Shown here piece by piece: positions 1 to 6,842 of a DNA stretch of 10,507 nucleotides. A program made the position numbers and the translations under genes. The notes below the pieces were generated by a model. It searched no databases, was not told where the DNA came from, and saw only the letters and a program-made list of their open reading frames with translations. How positions within the stretch are numbered: the first letter of the stretch is position 1; the number at the start of each line of letters is the position of its first letter. Location: contig NW_003109104.1 in assembly GCF_000003605.2 (NCBI RefSeq), positions 199,874 through 210,380 on the forward strand, given 5' to 3'. Origin of the DNA: Saccoglossus kowalevskii. Its lineage: Eukaryota; Hemichordata; Enteropneusta; Harrimaniidae.

Positions 1-388
1 ATCAATGAGTTTGGACGTGTTCTTGGCGTATTATTATTAGTGAGTGTGGACGTGTTCTTGGCGTATTATCAATGAGTGTGGAGTGTTCTTGGCGTATTAT
101 CAATGGGTGTGGACGTGTTCTTGGCGTATTATGAGTGTGCACGTACTAGTTTTCTTGGTGTATCATCAATGAGTGTGGTCGTGTTCTTGGCGTATCATCA
201 ATGTGTGTGGACGTGTTCTTGGTTTATTATCAATGAGTGTGGACGTACTAGTATTATTGGCGTGTCATCAATGCGTTTGAACGTACTAGTATTCTCAGCG
301 TATCATCAACGTGTGGACGTGTTCTTGGCGTATCATCAATGAGTGTGCACGTACTAGTTTTCTTGGCGTATCATCAATGAGTGTGGAC

Positions 389-580
389 GTATTCTCAGCG
401 TATCATCAATGAGTGTGGACGCGTTCTTGGCGTATCTTCCTTGAGTGTAGACGTGTTCTTGGCGTATTATCAATGAGTGTGGACGTATTCTCAGCGTATC
501 ATCAATGAGTGTGGACGCGTTCTTGGCGTATCGTCTTTGAGTGCAGACGTGTTCTTGGCGTATCATCAATGAGTGTGGAC
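389..580. repeat. Higher-order repeat, 2 x 96 bp (3 monomers each)
   Basis: Inside the minisatellite, blocks 389-484 and 485-580 each contain three 32-bp monomers in the same order: a gtattctcag type, a gcgttcttgg type with a changed middle, and a gtgttcttgg type. Aligned by eye, the blocks differ at about four positions, while neighbouring monomers differ more. This shows recent duplication of a three-monomer block. The 96-bp period keeps reading frame, which explains the repetitive minus-strand open frame at about 354-569. Confidence 0.9.
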
Positions 581-836
581 GTATTCTCGACGTATCATCA
601 ATAAGTTTGTATGTGTTCTTGGCGAATCATCAATGAGTGTGGACGTGTTCTTGGCGTATCGTCAATGAGTGATGACGTGTTCTTGGCGTATCATCAATGA
701 GTGTGGACGTATTCTCGACGTATCATCAATAAGTTTGTATGTGTTCTTGGCGAATCATCAATGAGTGTGGACGTGTTCTTGGCGTATCGTCAATGAGTGA
801 TGACGTATTCTTGGCGTATCATCAATGAGCGTGGAC
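581..836. repeat. Higher-order repeat, 2 x 128 bp (4 monomers each)
   Basis: Blocks 581-708 and 709-836 each hold four monomers in fixed order: gtattctcga, gtgttcttggcgaa, gtgttcttggcg with gatgac at its end, and a standard unit. The blocks differ at only two positions, both in the last monomer, so this looks like the youngest duplication in the array. The array stops just as the next gtattc-type monomer would begin (837), so its right edge coincides with a block boundary. Confidence 0.9.
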
Positions 837-923
837 GTATTCAACAATGGCTGTAAACATGTTATCGTTGTATTACCGTCAATGTCAATTTAAAAATATA
901 CAATACAAATTGTAAATATTTTC

Positions 924-929
924 AATAAA
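924..929 (+). terminator. Poly(A) signal candidate AATAAA
   Basis: A canonical AATAAA lies in AT-rich sequence about 85 bp past the minisatellite, followed within 30 bp by a T-rich stretch (gatttgttttattaat). If a plus-strand transcript runs through the array, this would be its 3' end, making the array a 3'-UTR repeat. The hexamer is common by chance in AT-rich DNA, so the call is weak. Confidence 0.2.
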
Positions 930-1390
930 GAATTAATATTGATTTGTTTTATTAATCTGTGAAAAATGATTTATATTCTCAGTGTGTCTTCGGTGAATCA
1001 TGTAATAACGTAACTGTTAAATTGCATCGAGTGAGACATTCATAAAACACGCAGGAGTCTGTGAACCTGGAAGCGATTGTGATTTACTGAAAGGTCTCCA
1101 CCTTTGCTGCTCGCAGTACATGAAATATCGTCAGCACCAAGGCACTCTGACACGTCACGTGCCGGCCATTAACTATTCGATAAATTACGATTTGCTCCGT
1201 ACGAACAGAACGTTAATTAACTAAGTATTCTGCCGTTTACATTACGCCGAAACGCCATCTTGATCTATTTCGTCTTACCGAACAAACATACATATACATG
1301 ATTAGGAAGCGTCTTGGACGGTTCCTCGTTAGAGCGGTCCCTGGGGCTGCATTCTCCCCGCGTATATCGATTCGGTTCACTGTGTACACG
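930..1390. other. Unique sequence, no gene recognised
   Basis: No supported gene. It contains one E-box CACGTG at 1156-1161 and a small perfect hairpin at 1090-1105 (AAAGGT, ctcc loop, ACCTTT). The open frames are short and unremarkable. Confidence 0.5.
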
Positions 1391-1394
1391 CCGA

Positions 1395-1450
1395 CCAATC
1401 TATAAAATAACAGTTGTCGCCTCCCATTTTCCCAATCACCCCATCAGTCT
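1395..1450 (+). promoter_or_regulatory. Weak TATA-type core promoter candidate
   Basis: CCAAT at 1395-1399 is followed at once by TATAAAAT at 1401-1408, with a possible initiator-like TCAGTC at about 1444. A normal TATA-to-start spacing would put initiation near 1430. CCAAT directly against TATA is not the usual 40-50 bp spacing, and no coding frame begins convincingly downstream, so this may be chance. Confidence 0.2.
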
Positions 1451-1511
1451 ATCTCCTTTGTAGCAAAAGAAAGCGCCGAAAATTCACCGGAGAGACGAAC
1501 AACGATGCCCG

Positions 1512-1965
1512 GGTTCCAAAATTATAATGTATATATTCCAAGTTTTACTGTAAACTGGCCGATTTTGTGGATTTTCCCGTTCGTAAAGCGTCCGCTCGTC
1601 AAATGTCTGTAAATACAGACAACTGCCAATTAAATCATGTCTGGTATCATATGGGGGCCATTTGATTAGTAGGTATGCACACACTGGAAGCGAGACATGA
1701 CACCTCCCGGGAACATCTAACGACAATCATGATGCACCCCGGGAATGAATTACGATGACTTATAAAACAATTATTATTACATTTTATCATTAGTAACTTA
1801 GTTATTTTAATTATGTACATATATTGAGACTTGATTTATTCGAAAAATCGCTATAATTGAAAATTATGCCCGACGTCAAGGCGTGAATCACACAGCAAGA
1901 CGACAGCCGTGCCCGTTTCAGCTCACGTGAGAATATGATAATTCGTGACAACTGCACCCAATCCA
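1512..1965. other. Unique sequence, no gene recognised
   Basis: No supported gene. There are CCCGGG sites at 1508-1513, 1706-1711 and 1738-1743, a notable cluster in AT-rich DNA. An 80-codon minus-strand open frame (1484-1726) has reasonable composition but no ATG at its start, no recognisable domain and no splice support. An E-box TCACGTGA sits at 1923-1930. Confidence 0.4.
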
Positions 1966-1968
1966 TTA

Positions 1969-2022
1969 ATGATCAAACGCGGCATTATGTTTTCATTTCT
2001 TCAAAAAGTACTTCGATCAGAG
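1969..2022 (+). other. Candidate short coding first exon ending in a consensus 5' splice site
   Basis: An ATG at 1969 (second ATG at 1987) opens an 18-codon frame reading MIKRGIMFSFLQKVLRSE. It ends in GAG followed by GTGAGT, an excellent match to the metazoan donor AG|GTGAGT with the cut after 2022 in phase 0. Without splicing, the frame would end at a TAA about 12 codons later. A TCACGTGA E-box lies about 40 bp upstream. The peptide is too short to recognise and no partner exon is identified, so a chance donor is quite possible. Confidence 0.15.
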
Positions 2023-2029
2023 GTGAGTG

Positions 2030-2655
2030 ACCAAAGTCAATGTTGGTGGCAGCATTAATTTAAAAGATGGCCCATATTACATAATTAAATATTAGAAGGC
2101 TGACCGTGATGTCGAACCTTTCATGTTTTGTATGCCAGTTTAGACAAGAACACTGCTGCGCGAGTCTCCCGTCGTTGGTATGTGGTCGAGAAGTATCGAC
2201 GGGTTTTCAGGAACATATGCGTACTGAAATAACGACGAATCGATCGGCTCTCTGCTTTGCTTGATTACTATGAAGGAGCGTTCGCTGCGATAACACATTT
2301 AATAAAATGCGACGATATCTTGACGTCACAGACGAAATCACTTGCTTGTGTAATAATTGAAAGTTCTATGCGAAAGGATGTAATGTGTTCCTGTGATAAG
2401 GCAAATGCGCTCAAGATGCAACACCGGGATCGACACATCGCACCAACTACATATACCCACGGCACGGACAGAAAATAAGAAGGCTCTGTGTTGAGTGTTT
2501 CTCAACTTGTATACTTCTTTAGATTCGAGCCGGATTCAAGGTGGCGGCCCTATATAGTAAAATCGATAAATTAATCGCATCTATTTTATTAACAGTTGTT
2601 ATCCAGCTGACTGTACCCACATTCCATCCACGACGTCATAATCACCGTCATCGTA
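2030..2655. other. Unique sequence with one perfect CRE; no gene recognised
   Basis: The open frames at 2257-2478 (plus) and 2268-2465 (minus) are antisense to each other, lack conserved features and are treated as chance. The only clear motif is TGACGTCA at 2321-2328. Confidence 0.4.
2321..2328. promoter_or_regulatory. Full palindromic CRE (TGACGTCA)
   Basis: A perfect 8-bp cAMP-response element, the known binding site of CREB/ATF bZIP factors. No TATA box or gene start is apparent nearby, so function is not shown. Confidence 0.3.
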
Positions 2656-2663
2656 ATATTCAC

Positions 2664-3118
2664 AGTTTAAATCATGCACAATGTCATGTGAATTGTTTCA
2701 GTACTAAACGCGGAATTTCCATTCATCAATACAAGATTTCTAGTGTAGCTATTAGTAGAGACACCGTTACACGTGATCTAGACATGTTATTGCCCAGTTC
2801 GTTACATTTTGGTGACCACGTTGACAACTGTGTTAAGAAAGCATATTTTGCGATTGGTTCCTTATTCTATCCCTATATATATCGCTTATTAGAAGAACAA
2901 AACGAAAGGTCTTCTCAATGTAAGAATTTCAACTCTCATTCCACGTGCTTTGTCCCTTTATAATGAATTGTCCAACAATGGTAATATTGATATTTTTAGA
3001 ACATTTAGTAGTTTAGCTACATATTTTAGAAAGTAGCGTTCTAAGTTACTTTTGTCTTAGTTTTGTATTTCATTACATTTTAGGTAAAATTGTCTCTGTA
3101 TTGTACCTTATAAGATTT
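2664..3118 (+). mobile_element. LINE-type non-LTR retrotransposon, decayed 3' fragment (reverse transcriptase C-terminus plus 3' UTR)
   Basis: Two plus-strand frames match the late part of LINE reverse transcriptase ORFs. The first, about 2670-2867, carries the QCHVNCFSTKRGISIHQYKI region and then FGDHVDNCVKKAYFAIGSLF. This is the usual pattern after the palm: KChV..FSrkr, a 'DLGv..dssl.F.dHv' block, then kkA...lGslf. The usual DLGV is changed to DLDM here. After a +1 frameshift, the second segment (2908-3036) contains ISTLIPRALSLYNELSNNG and ends TFSSLATYFRK at a TAG, resembling ORF2 C-terminal ends. The roughly 100 or more residues normally lying between these blocks are missing. The catalytic YxDD motif and the endonuclease are absent, so the copy is 5'-truncated, internally deleted and dead. 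An AT-rich 3' UTR runs to a T-rich end near 3118. I assign it to the CR1/jockey/I-like group only loosely. Confidence 0.85.
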
Positions 3119-3122
3119 TTTA

Positions 3123-3152
3123 ACTCCCATGTGCAAAGCACACAATGGGAGT
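3123..3152. repeat. Terminal hairpin of the interspersed repeat
   Basis: ACTCCCAT at 3123-3130 pairs perfectly with ATGGGAGT at 3145-3152 around a 14-base loop. GTG and CAC inside the loop can extend the stem with a bulge. It sits at the very start of the element. Confidence 0.7.
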
Positions 3153-3163
3153 CTTTGCAGTTA

Positions 3164-3222
3164 GGCTGTCTGTGTGTATGTGTGTGTGTATGTTTGTGCG
3201 GGTGTGTATGTGTGTCCGTCTG
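3164..3222. repeat. GT-rich simple-sequence tract
   Basis: Interrupted (GT)n with gtat and gtct variants, for example tgtgtgtatgtgtgtgtgta. It follows the hairpin and belongs to the same interspersed element. It is a potential Z-DNA-forming tract. Confidence 0.8.
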
Positions 3223-3223
3223 T

Positions 3224-3760
3224 TCTACTGATATATCAAGAACTATATGTTGGTTTTAGATGAAATTTGATGCATTAATGCTCTGGGCTAATGAGCAGAT
3301 TTAATTAGATTTTGGTTAAAACCCGTGCATATTAATTACCTAATTGCATGATAATTAGCTGGTTTTTAGCTGTTGCTTGACGTTTCCACTGGTATCTAAA
3401 AAAAAACACTCATTGGATTTTATTGAAAATATATGCATAATAATTATCTAATTTGCATAATGATTAGTAAATTTTTGGCTTTTCCACTGATATCTCAAGT
3501 ACTAATCGTCACATTACAATGAAACTTGGTACATAAATTTCATAGAACAATGCACAGACCTGGTAAGTATTGGATTACTATCCATGCATAATAATTACCT
3601 AATTTGCATAATTAGTAAATTTTCGACTAAGTACTAATCCTTACATATCAATGACTCTTTATACATAGATACTCTATGACTATTCACAGACCTAATTAGT
3701 CTTGGGTTACAATTATATAATAACCTAATTGTTTCTCAAGTACCATTCAACAGATATTGA
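3224..3760. repeat. Diverged internal tandem units with POU octamers
   Basis: About four units of roughly 100-165 bp begin with a form of ctgatatctcaagtact (about 3227, 3390, 3483, 3625 and partly 3733). Most end with a form of 'gcataataattacctaattt'. Perfect ATTTGCAT octamers occur at 3451-3458 and 3602-3609, each beside TAAT-type homeodomain cores. Divergence and length changes indicate an old array. Confidence 0.5.
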
Positions 3761-4019
3761 TGAAACGTTGGATTGAAACAAATGTGATATAAGTACTGGT
3801 GTTGATTAGAACATGCAACTGGTGCTATAATTTTGTCTGACAAGATATATGACCAAAATATCAAGTCATCATATATGGTCATTATTTTATTAAATATTTA
3901 TAATTGTAGAACCATAGCTACTTGCAACTCCCCTGATAATCAGTTATGTTTTTAAATGCTGTATTTGTTCCAATAGAAGTACATCTTCATGCTTCCAATA
4001 CCTTCAGTACACGGGAGTT

Positions 4020-5090
4020 CTTTCTAGGCTTTCTTTGATTTTTATTGTACCCAGCCCTAATATTGAATTCCTGCCCATTGTCTGCAATTAAAATAGAACG
4101 CACGCGCAACTTCTCAACATAACTGCAGCGTGTTCTGTAAATAATGCTAGTGTATGGTGTTGACAGCGATGCTGATATATTTGCACGAGATGATCACAGG
4201 AAAATACGCTACACAATATGGAGCAATGAATATAGAGTATGTGATTTCCCCACGAATAACTATTCATACAACACTCTCGATACAAAATTACTGACATGTT
4301 GCATTCCAAGTCACGTAACTTGGAACGAGTCTGTTATCGTGAAGTGAAGCATATAAATATACATTTTTTTTAAATTTATTCTTGTTGAATTGATATAGAT
4401 TATTTACTGTCAAATATAAATGTTTTACCTTTTTTATTTGCGTCGAGTAGGCAAAATATAATTTCTTCAAGTGGATAATAGTGACTGGAGTGCGCCCTCG
4501 ATAGGGCTAAGACGAGTTGCATCATGGCTCCCAAATGCACCGAATGTAAACATAATCGCCATGACCCACATACTACTTACCATGATATGTCAAATTATTT
4601 TCGCACCATGGCGAAATTGCCCAGGTGATGACACGAGAGCTAAACTACTTGATACACACAAAATGTTACGACATTTTATTAATTTTCCGACAATCACAAC
4701 TCTTGAGGATTCAGATAATTTACTTTATTCTTCGTTATATTTTCAATTACTCTCAGCACGGACCCTGTGCACTTGCTTCACGTATTCAAACTATTCATAC
4801 GTGTTGTTTTGAACATATTGGATAATGGAAGGACTTCTATCCAGTTATTTTTTAATAAACCGCCGCATTATGCAACTGTCGAAAGAGAAGAATGGAGCAG
4901 TGAGCGCGGTAAATTACAAAGTCGGGTTTTGTTGAGAGAAAGAAACACACACAATGTATTCACGCCATTTCTGAAATTAGTTTAGCTGTGGTGAAGGAGG
5001 TATGCGACAGCTAAGTTGACAGTTCTTTCATCGGCCTTTTTTTAATAATGAGATTTTCTTTTATGCGTGGAATTGTTCTATTGTGAGCGC
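4020..5090. other. Unique sequence, no gene recognised
   Basis: Several 60-113 codon frames occur on both strands (for example 4144-4347 plus and 4471-4812 plus). They overlap one another, lack known motifs and have AT-driven composition, so I do not call them genes. A perfect palindrome lies at 4304-4325, and a short cgccctcgatagggc inverted element at about 4493-4507. Confidence 0.4.
4304..4325. repeat. Perfect 8-bp inverted repeat with CACGTA loop
   Basis: TTCCAAGT at 4304-4311 and ACTTGGAA at 4318-4325 are exact reverse complements separated by six bases. It could be a hairpin or a dimeric binding site. Because of it, open frames on both strands show a similar VTWN peptide here, which is an artefact of symmetry. 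Confidence 0.7.
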
Positions 5091-5160
5091 TCGTCATGGT
5101 CGGATGTGATAAGAAGGGGTCGTCCATTGGAGTATTCGGTGAGGTAGCCAGTCGCAATAA

Positions 5161-5190
5161 TGACGTGTCGTGACGTGGTGTATCACGTGA
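5161..5190. promoter_or_regulatory. CRE half-site pair plus TCACGTGA E-box
   Basis: TGACGT occurs at 5161-5166 and 5171-5176, ten bases apart and so on the same helical face, followed by TCACGTGA at 5183-5190. These match the known sites of CREB/ATF factors and of bHLH-Zip factors (USF, MITF/TFE). The cluster sits in a locally CpG-richer stretch (about 5090-5390), about 200 bp upstream of the signal-peptide ORF at 5391. No clear TATA box is visible. Confidence 0.3.
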
Positions 5191-5390
5191 CTGTATATGC
5201 AGACGTTGGTTGCGTGGTGTACTACTAACGGCCTACTAGTACGATCGTTTTTGTACGGCTAATACTCTGCCACAGTATTTCGTGGGAAGTGGACGCGTGT
5301 TGTTTTCGGTGCTCATTCGTGATCTACCAAACGATGTTCTTGTTGAACAGAATATGTGTGACTTGTCCGCGAGCCCGATGAGCCGTGATT

Positions 5391-5594
5391 ATGAAAGTCA
5401 TATTCGTACTAGTATTAATTCTGTGTGGTGACTTTGCTTTTTCCTTTGACTTTGCTTTTTCCCTTCCCAGTTTCCGTGTTCCTCTTCATACATGTCATTG
5501 CTTAACTGTATTTGCTCTGATCTATGACTTTGACAATCCAACAGGAATAGATATTTATTCCAATTCAACTCGCCGAATACATACTTGCACCTAG
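5391..5594 (+). CDS. Possible small secreted protein or signal-peptide first exon (67 aa, unrecognised)
   Basis: The ATG at 5391 has A at -3, a fair Kozak context. The N-terminus MKVIFVLVLILCGDFAFS is a textbook secretory signal: one lysine, a run of about ten hydrophobic residues, and small residues at a possible cleavage point near residue 18. The remainder is short, with three cysteines and an NST glycosylation sequon, and resembles no family I know. The TAG is at 5592-5594. An in-frame 18-bp tandem duplication (5430-5465) encodes DFAFSF/DFAFSL. This same stretch is a pyrimidine tract ending TTCCCAG at 5470, so it could instead be a 3' splice acceptor. Two upstream ATGs open short frames (5334 and 5378), the second overlapping this start. 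The upstream CRE/E-box cluster fits a promoter. Composition gives little support, so chance remains likely. Confidence 0.22.
   Translation: MKVIFVLVLILCGDFAFSFDFAFSLPSFRVPLHTCHCLTVFALIYDFDNPTGIDIYSNSTRRIHTCT
5430..5465. repeat. 18-bp tandem duplication in a pyrimidine tract
   Basis: gactttgctttttccttt (5430-5447) is followed directly by gactttgctttttccctt (5448-5465), with 17 of 18 bases identical. It is followed by cccag at 5466-5470, making a good polypyrimidine tract plus acceptor. Confidence 0.85.
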
Positions 5595-5825
5595 TAGTAA
5601 TCATCGATAGCAAGGCTCCACATAGAAATAGCTTTCGGAATCACCCGACGAAGCACATTGCTTGTTGTTAAATAATCTAAATCAGAGGTCGTAATGTATT
5701 GCCAATCATAGCAAGATTTAAGATATATCCAGATAATTAGTCAAGAAAGATGAAAGTTGCGGTTCATTACCCCGAAACATGTCTAATGTATATGACCCCT
5801 TTCTCACTTGGACACTCCGGGGGTC

Positions 5826-5898
5826 AGTCTCTCATCCCCCCCCTCTCCCCCTCTCTCTCTCCATTACTATCCCGCTCACTCCATCTTTCTTCCTCACT
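5826..5898 (+). repeat. Polypyrimidine (CT-rich) low-complexity tract
   Basis: Nearly continuous C and T, including cccccccctctccccctctc-like runs. Purine/pyrimidine asymmetry of this kind can adopt triplex DNA, but mirror symmetry is imperfect. Confidence 0.75.
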
Positions 5899-6256
5899 TA
5901 AAAAGAGTGTTTCCTTGGTAACGTGGTCTACAATAAACGAACAGTCAACAATATACATACTATGTATACAGCGAACAAACGAACGTTCCACCGGTCTATA
6001 TGCTGATTGTTTACTCCAATGATGTTGACATTACACGTCAAATGTTCAATGCATCACGCCATGTGATAATAATGTAACTATTGGACACATCACGATCACA
6101 CCTAGCCCTGTCATGGTGACCTTGGCTTGATATGAATAATATTAACACGGTGCAATTAGAATGATATACCAGTCAACCCAGACCGTCGTTATTGTTAGCT
6201 GTATTTGTCGCCGTGACCACACACCGAGTAAGGTTAAATTATGCTATATTAAAACG

Positions 6257-6282
6257 AAAAAAAAAAAAATAATAATAATAAC
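6257..6282 (+). repeat. A13 run followed by TAA repeats
   Basis: Thirteen A residues (6257-6269) are followed by four TAA units. It could be the 3' tail of a plus-strand retroposed copy, but no recognisable element body or duplication flanks it. Confidence 0.7.
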
Positions 6283-6693
6283 GAGAAAACCATTACCCAT
6301 GGCATAGCTCTAATCATGACGGTATCACGATGTCGTGCGCTTGTTGTTTTCATTTTACCCGCTTTTCTATATGAATAATTCCAAATTTAATGGTATGTAT
6401 CTAGAATGTGTGTTTTCCATGACCATTCGTATTAGAACATTCCACGGAGTGATATAAACAATAATACAATCAACTTTGAAAATATTGTACTCAAGTTTTC
6501 AAATTAATAAATAAACATACATGCATACAGGGGATGAAATGATGAGCACCTAACGCATACCTGTATCAATCGATTCATGTGCCAAGTAGAAATTAACATG
6601 GTCGAATAACCGATATCACGCCTCGACCAAAATTCAAAGAAGATATACTAGTATGAAATTGGTGGTATGGCGGAGGGCTCGACTACCCGTTTC

Positions 6694-6710
6694 CTGTCCA
6701 ACTTGGACAG
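6694..6710. repeat. 17-bp near-perfect palindrome
   Basis: CTGTCCAA (6694-6701), a single central C, and TTGGACAG (6703-6710) are exact reverse complements. This looks more like a dimeric protein-binding site than an RNA hairpin, because there is almost no loop. Confidence 0.7.
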
Positions 6711-6842
6711 TTTACAAAGATCGTATTGAAAGTGTAATACAATATTAGCATACTGAGTGACATAATTTCGAATGAAACATATAAACTGTTGTACACATGA
6801 GCTATGATCTCTTTATTGTCTATGACACCGCAGTAGGGGGTG

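Larger units (their letters stand above)
1..840. repeat. Minisatellite array with 32-bp period (end of a longer array)
   Basis: The stretch is built from about 25 tandem copies of a 32-bp unit that starts gtgttcttggcgtatcatca and ends atgagtgtggac. Common variants begin gtattctcag, gtattctcga or gcgttcttgg. In the left part several units carry an extra 6 bp that reads gtactagt, giving 38-bp units (for example near 140, 245, 283 and 351), and some units are shortened. The array is already running at base 1, so its left end lies outside the window. It stops abruptly near 840; a degenerate remnant (aacaatggctgtaaac) may continue to about 890. A 32-bp unit is not a multiple of three, so the open frames on both strands here are by-products of the repeat. 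The function is unknown. The period is close to three turns of B-DNA, which may matter for nucleosome phasing, but that is inference. Confidence 0.95.
3122..4019 (+). mobile_element. Hairpin-headed non-autonomous interspersed repeat (MITE/SINE-like, class uncertain)
   Basis: The element begins exactly after the LINE end with aactcccatgtg and ends near 4008-4019 with tacacgggagtt, an imperfect inverted copy (10 of 12). Inside are a short hairpin (3123-3152), a GT-rich tract, and diverged internal units that share the phrases 'ctgatatctcaagtacta', 'gaaacttggtac' and 'taattacctaatttgcataa'. A second aactccc at 3926 could pair with the terminal gggagtt instead. No coding frame is visible. I see no clear target-site duplication. 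The compact head followed by repeat units suggests a multicopy family moved by another element's machinery. Class and family are not known to me. Confidence 0.6.
5595..6842. other. Unique sequence with simple repeats, no gene recognised
   Basis: It contains a CT-rich tract (5826-5898), an A run with TAA repeats (6257-6282) and a palindrome (6694-6710). The open frame 5750-6022 is largely the CT tract read as Ser/Pro/Leu and is rejected. The 6683-6883 minus frame has no distinguishing feature. Confidence 0.4.

Noticed and set aside
76-569. Open frames on both strands in the minisatellite
   Set aside because: They follow from the tandem repeat. The 32-bp period shifts frame each unit, and only the 96-bp blocks keep frame.
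1-840. CRISPR-like regular repeats
   Set aside because: The units are contiguous tandem copies with no unique spacers, and the surrounding DNA is eukaryotic.
2257-2478. Overlapping plus and minus open frames
   Set aside because: No ATG at the start of the plus frame, no motif, and mutual overlap suggest chance.
2520-2545. Possible tRNA-derived SINE B box (gattcgagccgg)
   Set aside because: It does not fit GGTTCGANTCC well, and no A box or tRNA-like fold lies upstream.
4144-4470. Plus and minus frames with a shared VTWN peptide
   Set aside because: The shared peptide comes from the palindrome at 4304-4325; neither frame shows a domain.
4471-4985. Overlapping plus frames of 66-113 codons
   Set aside because: The longest lacks an ATG at its start, composition is AT-driven and no family is recognisable.
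5750-6022. 90-codon frame rich in Ser, Pro and Leu
   Set aside because: The centre is the CT-rich low-complexity tract, which gives these residues without selection.
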